A DNA stretch of 12,286 nucleotides from CAISGS01 sp044376615 (GCA_044376615.1 JBILKO010000073.1:1-12286), one strand, 5' to 3'. Shown: positions 1 to 6,330, counted from the first letter of the stretch. Numbers and translations are program-made. Notes: generated by a model not told the origin, from the letters alone.

Positions 1-160
1 CAATCTTGCGGCCCGGGTCTTGAACAATTTCGCCGTCGATCGAGACCAGGCCCTTGGCAATCAGGCCCTCGGCCTCGCGCCGCGAACAGACGCCGCTCTG
101 TCCAAGCCAGCGGTTTATCCTTTGCGGCTCAGGGTCTGTATAGGTCTGGGTCCAGGGCAT
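1..160 (-). CDS. S4-domain rRNA pseudouridine synthase, N-terminal part (RsuA/RluB/RluE/RluF type), truncated by window edge
   Basis: Only the first 53 residues are inside the window; the reading frame is open at base 1. Residues 14-52 read as an S4 RNA-binding domain: an R-I-N-R-W-L start, then the family signature C-S-R-R-E-A-E at about 25-31, then I-A-K-G-L-V-S-I-D-G-E with V and D-P-G. This arrangement at the extreme N-terminus is typical of the single-site pseudouridine synthases of the RsuA/RluB/RluE/RluF family, which modify a uridine in ribosomal RNA. The catalytic domain would lie outside the window, so which rRNA site is modified cannot be said. ATG at 160 is the only possible start, because an in-frame stop (TAA, bases 164-166) lies just upstream; the ribosome site is weak (GGA about 9 bases upstream). 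It points the same way as the small gene at 234-497, 73 bases away. Confidence 0.85.
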   Translation of the reverse strand, partial: MPWTQTYTDPEPQRINRWLGQSGVCSRREAEGLIAKGLVSIDGEIVQDPGRKI

Positions 161-214
161 GCATTAAGGTCCGGTTTGGCCAGATGCGCTTTAGGCACTG
201 GCGATCAAACACCG

Positions 215-240
215 GTCCTAAGGCAAAAATCGCTTAGGAC
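215..240. terminator. 8-bp inverted repeat over the 3' end of the small gene
   Basis: GTCCTAAG (215-222) and CTTAGGAC (233-240) are perfect inverted arms around a 10-base loop. The stop codon of the small minus-strand gene lies inside one arm. There is no T-run after the stem on the minus strand (the T-run is in the loop), so this may protect the mRNA 3' end rather than act as a classical intrinsic terminator. Confidence 0.4.
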
Positions 241-497
241 AAGTCGGGATGGGCAGCGGGCTTGCCGGAATGGCCGCTAAGGGCGCGATCGATCGCGGTC
301 GTGAATTCGCGCGCCACCAGGGTAAAGACCGCAAAATCGTGGCTGTCGGCTGGCGAAAGCGCCATGGCCTTTTGGGTGTCGCTTAGCATCTTGGCTGCAA
401 ATTCAGGGTCGGCCTCTGTACAACGCGCTAAGAGTTCCGAGGTAATTAACTCCAGGGCCGCGAGTCGGATACTGCCATCAATGATGGGACTGATCAT
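234..497 (-). CDS. Small unrecognised 87-residue protein behind an FNR-box promoter
   Basis: I do not recognise this family. The protein is 87 residues and mostly predicted helical by eye: residues about 10-27 and 33-46 are alanine/leucine-rich with spaced acidic residues, and 55-73 forms another possible helix. The tail after 75 is Gly/Pro/His-rich and probably disordered. There is one cysteine (26), histidines at 53, 76 and 83, and no signal peptide or membrane segment. The frame is open upstream to 656, but ATG at 497 is chosen because GAGGTGG sits 6 bases before it and the upstream part is AT-rich and looks non-coding. A perfect FNR box lies 165 bases upstream of the start codon, suggesting expression under low oxygen. 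The 3' end carries an inverted repeat. A cytoplasmic accessory role in anaerobic or microaerobic life is inference only. Confidence 0.65.
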   Translation of the reverse strand: MISPIIDGSIRLAALELITSELLARCTEADPEFAAKMLSDTQKAMALSPADSHDFAVFTLVAREFTTAIDRALSGHSGKPAAHPDLS

Positions 498-633
498 AGA
501 AAACCACCTCAATTTTGTGTTTGGTGCCCTGGAATTAAACGAAAGCAAGGCGTCAAAACATATAACGACTTGAGCTATATTTGTATGATTTGAGTTAGAG
601 ATTTGATATGCGCCGTTAAATATTAAATGTGAA

Positions 634-675
634 ACTCTATTTTGAGAAACCCACAACTATTTTGATCGATATCAA
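634..675 (-). promoter_or_regulatory. Perfect FNR/FixK box with class II -10 for the small gene
   Basis: TTGATCGATATCAA at 662-675 fits the FNR consensus TTGAT-N4-ATCAA in all ten fixed positions. Read on the minus strand, TAGAGT (639-634) starts 22 bases after the box, exactly where the -10 hexamer belongs if the box is centred at -41.5 (class II). The predicted start of transcription is near 627-628, giving a leader of about 130 AT-rich bases before the small gene. The box overlaps the stop codon of the upstream FNR-type regulator gene, so the promoter begins inside that gene's end. Binding by the FixK-like regulator at 1926-2681 or by an FNR protein encoded elsewhere is inferred, not shown. 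Confidence 0.75.
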
Positions 676-1442
676 GACTTTGTCTTAAAGTCGTCCATGG
701 TCCAGGCGGCGGAAATCTCTTCCTCTAATTGGGCCAGGGTCTTTAAGGCAACGGGATTGATCAGGGTCAGGGTTCCATCATGGAAATCGACAACCCGGCC
801 TTCGCGTAGGCGCCTTAGCATGCGATTGACATGGATGGCGGTCAGACCGGTCGCATCGGCGATCTGGGCCTGGGTCAAGGGAAGATAGATCCGCGTCCCG
901 GGAGCATGGTCTGACTGGTGCGTCGCCATGACGGTCAGTTCCATCAATAGATTGGCGATCCGGGTCAGGGCGCTGGTCTGACCAACAAAGGCCAGCCGGT
1001 TGGTTGTGATCATGGAATCGCGGCTTATCATCCAAGATAGGCGACGACTGAGGGGCGCGTGGTGGTTGAGAAGGTCCGTCAAGTTGGCGGCTGGCATGAC
1101 ACAGACCGTGACATCATCCATCGCAATCGCGCTTTGGCCATTGGATAAGAGCCCGTCTGGGTGGGTCCCAAACAGAGCCCCCACGGTTAAGAATTGAGAG
1201 ATCGGGCTTTGTCCATCGACCAGGTCATGGCTGACAGCGACCCAACCAGACACAATATTATAGACCGCAGCATGGGGCTCGAGCGGCCCATAGATTAGCT
1301 CTCCCCGGTTAAAGGCCCGGATACGGTATTGCAGCTTCTGAAGGCTGGCGAGTTCGTCGTCGGACTTCATAACCATGCACAGACCCAGGGGGCGGGCGGC
1401 GCAGAATCGACAAATTGAATTTGAGGAAGGTCTTGGAGGCAT
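672..1442 (-). CDS. Crp/Fnr-family regulator with four-cysteine FNR-type iron-sulfur pattern
   Basis: Counted from ATG at 1442 the protein has 256 residues. An N-terminal C-x2-C-x7-C (Cys11, 14, 22) plus a central cysteine (Cys114, in V-T-V-C-V-M-P) match the spacing used by alphaproteobacterial FNR-type sensors for an oxygen-labile [4Fe-4S] cluster. A cyclic-nucleotide-like beta barrel occupies about 34-120, the dimer helix about 125-165, and a C-terminal winged helix about 187-232. The HTH reads L-T-Q-A-Q-I-A-D-A-T-G-L-T and the recognition helix is A-I-H-V-N-R-M-L-R-R-L. The FNR hallmark E-x-x-S-R is therefore replaced by H-x-x-N-R, so its operator is probably not the standard FNR box. ATG at 1442 (GGA 4 bases upstream) is preferred over an in-frame GTG at 1451, which has no convincing ribosome site; both keep all cysteines. 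It is divergent from a second Crp/Fnr regulator. Redox or oxygen sensing is strongly suggested by the cysteines but not proven. Confidence 0.88.
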   Translation of the reverse strand: MPPRPSSNSICRFCAARPLGLCMVMKSDDELASLQKLQYRIRAFNRGELIYGPLEPHAAVYNIVSGWVAVSHDLVDGQSPISQFLTVGALFGTHPDGLLSNGQSAIAMDDVTVCVMPAANLTDLLNHHAPLSRRLSWMISRDSMITTNRLAFVGQTSALTRIANLLMELTVMATHQSDHAPGTRIYLPLTQAQIADATGLTAIHVNRMLRRLREGRVVDFHDGTLTLINPVALKTLAQLEEEISAAWTMDDFKTKS

Positions 1443-1534
1443 AGTGTCCACGTCTTTTATTTAACGCAGCAGCAGCACGATTGTGAGCCTAGCGCCTAGG
1501 TATCGCGGTAGCCGCGAATTGATGGCCAAGATAG

Positions 1535-1544
1535 TTGTATACAA
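1535..1544. repeat. Perfect palindrome TTGTATACAA
   Basis: A 10-base perfect palindrome 93 bases upstream of the minus-strand regulator's start. It contains TATACA on both strands, so it could be an operator that overlaps a -10 element. No good -35 was found to pair with it. Confidence 0.4.
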
Positions 1545-1560
1545 TAAAAGTAAAAACTTG

Positions 1561-1580
1561 AGATAAAGTCTGTTTTATCT
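1561..1580. repeat. Inverted repeat AGATAAA-N6-TTTATCT
   Basis: Seven-base perfect arms (1561-1567 and 1574-1580) around GTCTGT form a 20-base dyad, the size and spacing of a dimeric regulator site. It lies about 120 bases upstream of the minus-strand regulator start. It does not match the FNR box; an operator for the H-x-x-N-R regulator (autoregulation) is one possibility. Confidence 0.45.
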
Positions 1581-1592
1581 GCCGAAATTGCT

Positions 1593-1606
1593 TGTTCAAT
1601 TGGACA
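1593..1606. repeat. Near-palindrome TGTTCAATTGGACA
   Basis: A 14-base dyad with a single mismatched pair, 13 bases from the preceding inverted repeat. It has the size of a Crp/Fnr-type site but not the TTGAT half-site. Its function is unknown. Confidence 0.35.
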
Positions 1607-1627
1607 TAAAACGAAGGTATTTGAGCT

Positions 1628-1645
1628 GCCTTAAGACATTAAGGC
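1628..1645. repeat. Inverted repeat GCCTTAA-GACA-TTAAGGC
   Basis: Seven-base perfect arms with a four-base centre. It could be an 18-base operator or a short hairpin just upstream of the plus-strand promoter. There is no T-run, so it is not an intrinsic terminator. Confidence 0.4.
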
Positions 1646-1651
1646 TTACAC

Positions 1652-1680
1652 CCGACAGATTTATTTACAACAATTATAAT
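1652..1680 (+). promoter_or_regulatory. Candidate sigma-70-type promoter for the FixK-like regulator
   Basis: CCGACA (1652-1657, four of six matches to TTGACA), a 17-base spacer, and a perfect TATAAT (1675-1680). Transcription would start near 1687, leaving an unusually long leader of about 240 bases before the ATG at 1926. The AT-rich setting means a chance TATAAT is possible. Confidence 0.45.
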
Positions 1681-1825
1681 TATTATTGAAATTGGCTTCG
1701 ACATAATGGCGTCAATCTGGGCACCGAAACCCCGTCTAGAGGCAAAAAGCGTGTTACCACAAGCCTTTCCGCCGCCAGGGGTTATGGGCTGCCCAATTAA
1801 CGCCCTTTGGTTGTCTTTGCTTAGG

Positions 1826-1839
1826 CTGATCTCGATCAG
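1826..1839. promoter_or_regulatory. FNR/FixK-like palindrome CTGAT-CTCG-ATCAG
   Basis: A 14-base dyad with the FNR architecture (five-base arms, four-base centre) that differs from TTGAT-N4-ATCAA only at the outermost base of each arm. It sits 86 bases before the FixK-like gene, a position that fits autoregulation or control by a related Crp/Fnr protein. Confidence 0.45.
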
Positions 1840-1925
1840 GTCCGGGCCCTGAATTCCATAAGCAAGGTTATCATTATCAGGGGGGCATGGGCCTGCCATT
1901 GATCCATTATCGCAGAGGACACGTC

Positions 1926-2681
1926 ATGCAATTATCCAGGGATCATTATGAACGACCGGCCATGCAGGCCGATAAATTGGGTCAAGGCGCGCGCCAGGAC
2001 TTGCGTCGCGGCGAAACGCTTTATGCTGAAGATGACCAGACCCAGGACTGGTTTGTGGTCTCCAGCGGGGTCCTACGGACCTGCCGTTATCTGACGGACG
2101 GACACAGACAGGTCACGGGCTTCTATTTTGCCGGCGACGTGCTCGGCTTTGAGGCGCCTGTGCGGCGGACGAGCGCAGAAGCCGTCATGGATGTCACGGT
2201 CATGCGCTATGACCGCGGGCTCTTGGACGGTCGCCACGATGGCGGGCTCAACGCGCAGAGCTCGGCGCGGGAAATGCTGTTGTCCGCGCTCGATGCGGCC
2301 GAGGGCCGGATTGAGCTCTTGGGCCTAAGAAGTGCATGCGAACGGGTTGCAGGGTTTCTGCTGCGCATGGATCGCCCGGTCGATAACAACCATGATGGGA
2401 TTATTGTCCTGCCTATGGTGCGGGCCGACATTGCCGATTATCTGGCCCTTACGGTCGAGACGGTCAGCCGCACCCTGTCGCTTCTCGGGCGTCGCAAACT
2501 CTTGGCTTTCTTTGGGCCTCAACGGGTTAAGCTCTTGAACCGCGAAACGCTTGAAGACCTTGCGGGCGGTAAGCCTTGGACGATGAACACGGTTCTGGCT
2601 GCAACCAGGTCCATAAGCTTTGGTTCCGGTCTGGGATTGGCCAATGGACGCGCCTCCTATGCTCATGGGTCTGCCGCCTAG
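1926..2681 (+). CDS. FixK-like Crp/Fnr-family transcriptional regulator
   Basis: The protein has 251 residues counted from ATG at 1926. That start is chosen because AGAGGA lies 6 bases before it; the open frame begins earlier at 1887 without such a site. A cyclic-nucleotide-like barrel spans about 25-105, the dimer helix about 112-148, and the winged helix about 163-213. The HTH reads V-R-A-D-I-A-D-Y-L-A-L-T-V-E-T-V-S-R-T-L. Its recognition residues E178, S181 and R182 are those by which FNR and FixK read TTGAT half-sites. The N-terminal FNR cysteine cluster is absent; only Cys53 and Cys138 are present. It therefore probably relays rather than senses oxygen directly, as FixK proteins do. A roughly 37-residue tail after 214 goes beyond the usual family end and is Gly/Ala/Ser-rich. 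FNR boxes at 662-675 and 3567-3580 are natural candidate targets. The identity as FixK is by similarity of the HTH, not proof of orthology. Confidence 0.88.
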   Translation: MQLSRDHYERPAMQADKLGQGARQDLRRGETLYAEDDQTQDWFVVSSGVLRTCRYLTDGHRQVTGFYFAGDVLGFEAPVRRTSAEAVMDVTVMRYDRGLLDGRHDGGLNAQSSAREMLLSALDAAEGRIELLGLRSACERVAGFLLRMDRPVDNNHDGIIVLPMVRADIADYLALTVETVSRTLSLLGRRKLLAFFGPQRVKLLNRETLEDLAGGKPWTMNTVLAATRSISFGSGLGLANGRASYAHGSAA

Positions 2682-2696
2682 CGAGGCAAGCGCTAG
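2678..2696. terminator. Hairpin between convergent genes carrying both stop codons
   Basis: CTAGCG (2678-2683) and CGCTAG (2691-2696) form a 6-bp stem with a 7-base loop. The stop codon of the FixK-like gene lies in the left arm and that of the stress protein gene in the right arm. No T-run follows on either strand, so termination strength is uncertain. Confidence 0.4.
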
Positions 2697-3511
2697 TGCG
2701 AGACGAGTAATATATTGGGGTCATCCGCCGACAAGAGCGCGCGGCTGACCCCGCCGAGTATAAATTCCTGCAAGCGATTATGGCCGTAAAGTCCCATTAC
2801 CACCAAATCGGCCGCCATGGACTTGGCCTCGCTGCCCAGTATGGTTTCGGGGCCATAATCCGTTTGGGGCTTGGCAATCACCGTGTTCATGATCTTGTGG
2901 AAGTTAAGATGGTGCTGTAACGGGCCGCTCTTATTCTCACCGACACAAACAATAGTCACAGCGCCGGCCAGATGGATCAGGGGCATGGCGCCGCGCAAGG
3001 CATTGGCGCTTTCACGGCTATCATTCCAGCCCAATAGGATTTTTGAGCCAACGGCCTTGATGACAGCCGTTCCAGGAACGAGGACGGCAGGACCGCCTAT
3101 TCCTGTCACGAGATCAGCCGCACTCAGCCCGAATTTAGGCATGCCCGATTTAGGAAACACGACCAGATCGCTAAGGCGGGCCCTGGTATAGAGGTCGGCT
3201 GGGCCGCCAATCTCGATTTCTGCCCATTCGCTAGCCAGTCCATTGGCCAAGACCTCAGCGACAAAGCGTTTTTTGGCCGCTTGGCTGTGCACCTTTTGGC
3301 TGCTGGCATGGTCATCAGCCAGTTTCTGGATGACATCGGATGGGATATAGGCACCGTAGTCCGCGCCAATATAGGGATAGGCGAAAGCCTGGGTGAGAAA
3401 CAGGCCAACCAGGCTAGCCTTGGACTTGGCGGCTAGGCAGGCGGCGGCGGACAGGCAGGCCACGGATGTGTCCTGATCGTCTAGAATTACCATTATGTCG
3501 CGATAGGCCAT
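2693..3511 (-). CDS. Tandem-domain universal stress protein (UspA superfamily)
   Basis: The protein has 272 residues with two Usp folds: domain 1 at about 3-148 (starting Y-R-D-I-M-V-I-L-D) and domain 2 at about 153-271 (starting S-K-I-L-L-G-W-N-D-S). Domain 2 ends with V-V-M-G-L-Y-G, nine residues, then G-G-V-S-R. That is the ATP-binding pattern G-x2-G-x9-G (G240, G243, G253), with glycine where serine or threonine often follows. Domain 1 lacks this motif and is degenerate, as is common in tandem Usp proteins. ATG at 3511 is used because GAGGGA lies 7 bases upstream; the 23-residue frame extension to 3580 overlaps the regulatory region. An FNR-like box lies 55 bases before the start, so induction under low oxygen, usual for Usp genes near FixK/FNR regulators, is likely. 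It is convergent with the FixK-like gene, with 11 bases between the stop codons. The precise role is unknown. Confidence 0.9.
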   Translation of the reverse strand: MAYRDIMVILDDQDTSVACLSAAACLAAKSKASLVGLFLTQAFAYPYIGADYGAYIPSDVIQKLADDHASSQKVHSQAAKKRFVAEVLANGLASEWAEIEIGGPADLYTRARLSDLVVFPKSGMPKFGLSAADLVTGIGGPAVLVPGTAVIKAVGSKILLGWNDSRESANALRGAMPLIHLAGAVTIVCVGENKSGPLQHHLNFHKIMNTVIAKPQTDYGPETILGSEAKSMAADLVVMGLYGHNRLQEFILGGVSRALLSADDPNILLVSH

Positions 3512-3566
3512 GGCATTGTCCCTCTTGTGGAGTGGGCAAAATGCCGACGATTCGCGGGTCTGCACC

Positions 3567-3580
3567 TTGACCTTGATCAA
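3567..3580 (-). promoter_or_regulatory. FNR/FixK box upstream of the universal stress protein gene
   Basis: On the minus strand this reads TTGAT-CAAG-GTCAA, one mismatch from TTGAT-N4-ATCAA. It is centred about 62 bases before the stress protein start codon, so a class II start would fall near 3532, giving a short leader that still contains the ribosome site. The -10 match at that spacing is weak. The box also lies about 64 bases before the divergent BA14K-like gene and might affect both. Confidence 0.65.
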
Positions 3581-3643
3581 GGCGGATAGGCCAATCTCGG
3601 TCCAGGATCGGGTTGGGCGTCTTGTTGCCCGGGAGCCGATGCC

Positions 3644-4087
3644 ATGTCTCGTATTTTAATCATTGGGCTTATAAGCATTGTTTTAGTTGCTGAATCGTCG
3701 CTCGCTTCAGCGCAAGACAGAGATCACAGGGCACCCCCGGGCATGCAAGGACCGCCCCCCGGCCATGGCTATGGTCAGCAATATGGGCGGTGGGATGGCC
3801 CGCCGCCGCATGGCTGGACACGCCAGCGCTGGCAGAGCCGACAGATCTATCTGCGCCGGCACCCAGATCGCCGTGATGACCATTCTGACGCCATTATCAC
3901 TGGCATGCTCGGCTTTGCCCTCGGGGCAGCGATCGCCGGAAGCCAAAATGACCAGACCTATGCCCGCAGCCGGATGGGCGATCGCGATTGGGTCAATTAT
4001 TGCTCGCGGCGATATCGTTCCTTTGACCGCCGCTCTGGCACCTATCTGGCCTATGACGGCCTGCGTTATTATTGCCGCATGCCCTAG
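3644..4087 (+). CDS. Secreted BA14K-like protein with Gly/Pro/His-rich region
   Basis: The protein has 147 residues. A signal peptide covers 1-23 (hydrophobic 4-16, then A-S-A before Q-D-R), so it is exported to the periplasm or outer surface. Residues 29-60 are rich in Pro, Gly, His and Gln, followed by a basic stretch at 59-77. Residues 83-100 form a glycine/alanine-rich hydrophobic segment with small-residue spacing that may be membrane associated. The C-terminus, D-W-V-N-Y-C-S-R-R-Y-R-S-F-D-R-R-S-G-T-Y-L, matches the BA14K-like family, known as a small Brucella immunoreactive antigen family in alphaproteobacteria; Cys120 and Cys144 could form a disulfide. GGGAG lies 8 bases before ATG. 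Its stop codon overlaps that of the convergent receptor gene by four bases (CTAG). Molecular function is not established; envelope role is inferred from the signal peptide. Confidence 0.8.
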   Translation: MSRILIIGLISIVLVAESSLASAQDRDHRAPPGMQGPPPGHGYGQQYGRWDGPPPHGWTRQRWQSRQIYLRRHPDRRDDHSDAIITGMLGFALGAAIAGSQNDQTYARSRMGDRDWVNYCSRRYRSFDRRSGTYLAYDGLRYYCRMP

Positions 4088-6030
4088 AACCGGGATCTTA
4101 CGCCGATAAAGGCCCCGCGCCCCGGCGTGCCATAGCCTGCGAGCGTCTGGTATTGACGATCCACTAGGTTCTCAACCCGGCAATAGATATCCAGCATATC
4201 GCTTAGGGGCAGGCTGGCGCGGATATCGACCAGGCTATAGGCCTTGAGCCGTATTGTATTGGCCATATCGTCAAAACTCTCGCCGACGGTTTGGACTGAA
4301 ACGCTCGTGCTCAAGCGGCTTGGCCAAATGTAGCGCGCCTCAAACGTGCCCATGCGGCTGGCGCGGCGCGGAAGGCGGTTGCCATAGTCTGGGCCGATCG
4401 AGCGGTTCGTGGCCTGCATGGCGGTGTAATTGGCCGAAAGGCTCAAAGCATCGGAGAGCCTGAGGTCCGCAGTCAGTTCCACACCTTGGCTCAGCGCCTT
4501 GAGTGTATTGGCATAGAGGCCAAACGGGCGGGTCTGGCATTGGTCTGCCTGGCAGCTGACAAAATCGATCTGATTGCGTGTCAGGCGGCGAAACACAGTT
4601 GCGGATAAGACCAGGTGCCGATCGAGCAGGCCCTGCTCGATGGCAAGATCCCAACCCTTGGCCCGCTCGGGCTCGAGGGTCCTTGCTCCATAATCGCCAT
4701 AGAGCTGATAGAGGGAAGGGACCTTAAAGCCCTCGCCATAATTGGCCCTAAAGGTCATTGCCTGGCCTGGTGGTGTATAGGCCGCGCCGGTTTGCACAGT
4801 TGTGGCCTGGCCAAGGCCTCGATGATTCTCACGCCGCGCGCCACCGGTTAGGACTAGGCCCGATACCGGCCGAGCCTCGACCTGTCCAAACTGGCTGTTT
4901 TGGTTGGCACTATGACGTTCAGGCCTTGGGCTGGGGTCATAGGGCGAGGGCGAAGCGGCGCGAAACCAGGATCTTTGGCTAGAGGCGCCATAGACTGCTC
5001 GCCAGGCCGGGCTAAAACGCCATGTGCCCTGATACTGCAGCACCGTATTGGTGCCGCGTGCCAAGAAGGTCTGTTGGACACTAAGGCTCGGGTCGTAATT
5101 GGACCGGTCGGTGCGTGTATAGGATAGTCCAAGGCGGTTGGTTACGCCTGCGTCGGACGAGGTCTGCACAATACCAAAATAGCCAATCAAATCGCGGGTG
5201 CGGCCATATTCCGGCGTATCGTCGAAAGCATAACTGGGCGGCGCATAGCCATCAAAGGCCGCCTTGCCGCGCATAACGGCGGCGCGCGCGTCTAGGCGAA
5301 TTTGGGGGGTCAGATTCAGGTCCAGTCGGGCGCTCGCCGAGGTGTTGCGATAGCCGTCGAGCTCCCGCCCGCCGTCTGATTTGGCAAAGGCTGAGACGCC
5401 ATTGGTCACCAGGCTAGACGCCGCCAGCCTAAGCCCGCCCCAGTCTCCGCCCGCGCCGAACGCGCCCTTGCCCATGGCGGTCCCGCGTGCGCCGCCTTCA
5501 AAACTCGCCTGGCCCGACATGGACTCAGTTGGACTGGCGGTTATGACATGGACCACGCCGCCGATCGCCTGGCTGCCCCAGAGCGTCGATTGCGGGCCGC
5601 GCAGGACCTCGATGCGGTCATAATCACCGGCCAGCAGATTGGCGAAATTATAGCCGCCACCGATCAGGGAGGGGTCATTGAGCTGGACCCCATCGATCAG
5701 GACTAGGGTCTGGTCGGTCTCGGCGCCGCGAATGCGCACCTGGGTTGCTCCGCCGAGCCCGCCATTGCGCGTGACGCTCAGACCCGGTGTGCGGGCAAGG
5801 CTGTCCGAGATGGCGACCGCCTGGACCGATTGCAATTGGTCGGCCGTGATCAGGGTGGTGGCGACCGACACATCGGCCCGCTTTTCCGGCGTGCGGGTCG
5901 CAGTAACAATCACTTCGTCATAGGCGGCAAGACCAAGGCCGGTCTCGGCATGGCCAAGGCTTGGCAGGGCGATGCCAGTGATAATGACAAGGGTCGCCGC
6001 CGAGGCGGTGAGACGGGATTTCAGGCGCAA
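4084..6030 (-). CDS. btuB: TonB-dependent outer membrane receptor, BtuB-type (cobalamin uptake)
   Basis: The protein has 648 residues, slightly longer than E. coli BtuB (about 614). A signal peptide spans 1-28 (cut after G-H-A), then a TonB box D-E-V-I-V-T-A-T-R (38-46). The plug domain runs to about 165, with L-V-L-I-D-G-V-Q-L-N (109-118) and R-I-E-V-L-R-G-P-Q-S-T-L-W-G-S-Q-A-I-G-G-V (139-159), both very close to BtuB. A 22-strand-type barrel follows, closing with R-V-E-N-L-V-D-R-Q-Y-Q-T and a terminal phenylalanine, as expected for BAM-assisted insertion. The start codon is TTG: a textbook AAGGAGG lies 7 bases upstream and no ATG is available before the signal peptide. A cobalamin riboswitch directly upstream makes vitamin B12 or another corrinoid the probable ligand. 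No btuCDF or cobalamin synthesis genes are in the window. Confidence 0.92.
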   Translation of the reverse strand: MRLKSRLTASAATLVIITGIALPSLGHAETGLGLAAYDEVIVTATRTPEKRADVSVATTLITADQLQSVQAVAISDSLARTPGLSVTRNGGLGGATQVRIRGAETDQTLVLIDGVQLNDPSLIGGGYNFANLLAGDYDRIEVLRGPQSTLWGSQAIGGVVHVITASPTESMSGQASFEGGARGTAMGKGAFGAGGDWGGLRLAASSLVTNGVSAFAKSDGGRELDGYRNTSASARLDLNLTPQIRLDARAAVMRGKAAFDGYAPPSYAFDDTPEYGRTRDLIGYFGIVQTSSDAGVTNRLGLSYTRTDRSNYDPSLSVQQTFLARGTNTVLQYQGTWRFSPAWRAVYGASSQRSWFRAASPSPYDPSPRPERHSANQNSQFGQVEARPVSGLVLTGGARRENHRGLGQATTVQTGAAYTPPGQAMTFRANYGEGFKVPSLYQLYGDYGARTLEPERAKGWDLAIEQGLLDRHLVLSATVFRRLTRNQIDFVSCQADQCQTRPFGLYANTLKALSQGVELTADLRLSDALSLSANYTAMQATNRSIGPDYGNRLPRRASRMGTFEARYIWPSRLSTSVSVQTVGESFDDMANTIRLKAYSLVDIRASLPLSDMLDIYCRVENLVDRQYQTLAGYGTPGRGAFIGVRSRF

Positions 6031-6035
6031 TACGA

Positions 6036-6156
6036 GTCCTCCTTACGCTCAATAAATTCAGCGCCGGATCGGAATAGAGCCCGATCAAACGCCAACCTTA
6101 TCGCCGCGCGGGAAGACCCCGTTCGCTCAGCGCACCCCGGCTGATCGAAGGACGAC
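6036..6156 (-). promoter_or_regulatory. btuB leader: strong Shine-Dalgarno and candidate anti-Shine-Dalgarno
   Basis: On the minus strand AAGGAGGAC (6044-6036) is the ribosome site for the TTG start. GTCGTCCTT (6156-6148), just 3' of the B12 box of the riboswitch, can pair with it in eight of nine positions. This suggests translational control, with ligand binding deciding whether the site is sequestered. A second hairpin with arms at 6067-6072 and 6081-6086 (GATCGG/CCGATC) has no T-run, so transcription termination looks less likely. The mechanism is inference from base pairing. Confidence 0.5.
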
Positions 6157-6157
6157 C

Positions 6158-6330
6158 GCGACAGGCAGGTCTCCTGGCTCGCGGGTCATAGCCGGTACGT
6201 GTCGCCTTCCCAGATCCGTGATCCAGTGGCCAATGACACGCGGACTCGCCGCTTACAGTTGCGGGGGCAGCCTAGGTCTTACACCTAAGTTCCCTTTTCA
6301 TCCTCTCGCGAGGAACCTGACGCAGGTTCG
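6158..6330 (-). promoter_or_regulatory. Cobalamin (B12) riboswitch
   Basis: Read on the minus strand, the conserved blocks occur in the right order. First comes GGTTCC (6317-6312), then AAAAGGGAAC followed by TTAGGTG, then the CCCCGCAACTGTAAGCG core. Next are GCCACTGG (around 6220-6227) and GGGAAGGCG, and finally the B12 box AGCCAGGAGACCTGCC (6179-6164). Length of about 170 nt and all sequence hallmarks fit the cobalamin aptamer class (Rfam RF00174). It precedes the btuB-type receptor gene and should lower its expression when adenosylcobalamin or a related corrinoid is plentiful. The ends are approximate. Confidence 0.95.

Larger units (their letters stand above)
1443..1925. other. 483-base divergent intergenic region rich in inverted repeats
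   Basis: This gap separates the two divergent Crp/Fnr genes. It holds at least four inverted repeats on the side nearer the minus-strand gene (1535-1645), an AT-rich stretch at about 1655-1695 with a good plus-strand promoter, and an FNR-like palindrome at 1826-1839 nearer the plus-strand gene. The base composition is clearly more AT-rich between 1530 and 1700 than in the flanking genes. A minus-strand open frame at 1639-1899 looks non-coding: no ribosome site and no recognisable domain. Confidence 0.7.

Noticed and set aside
498..656. N-terminal extension of the small gene to 140 residues
   Set aside because: AT-rich, would start at a codon without a ribosome site, and covers the leader downstream of the FNR-box promoter; ATG 497 has GAGGTGG at ideal spacing.
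1639..1899. Minus-strand 86-codon open frame between the two regulators
   Set aside because: No ribosome site before its ATG, no recognisable domain, an isoleucine run from the AT-rich promoter stretch, and it covers the divergent promoter region.
6067..6086. Hairpin GATCGG/CCGATC in the btuB leader as an intrinsic terminator
   Set aside because: The stem is only 6 bp and is not followed by a T-run on the minus strand; translational control looks more likely.
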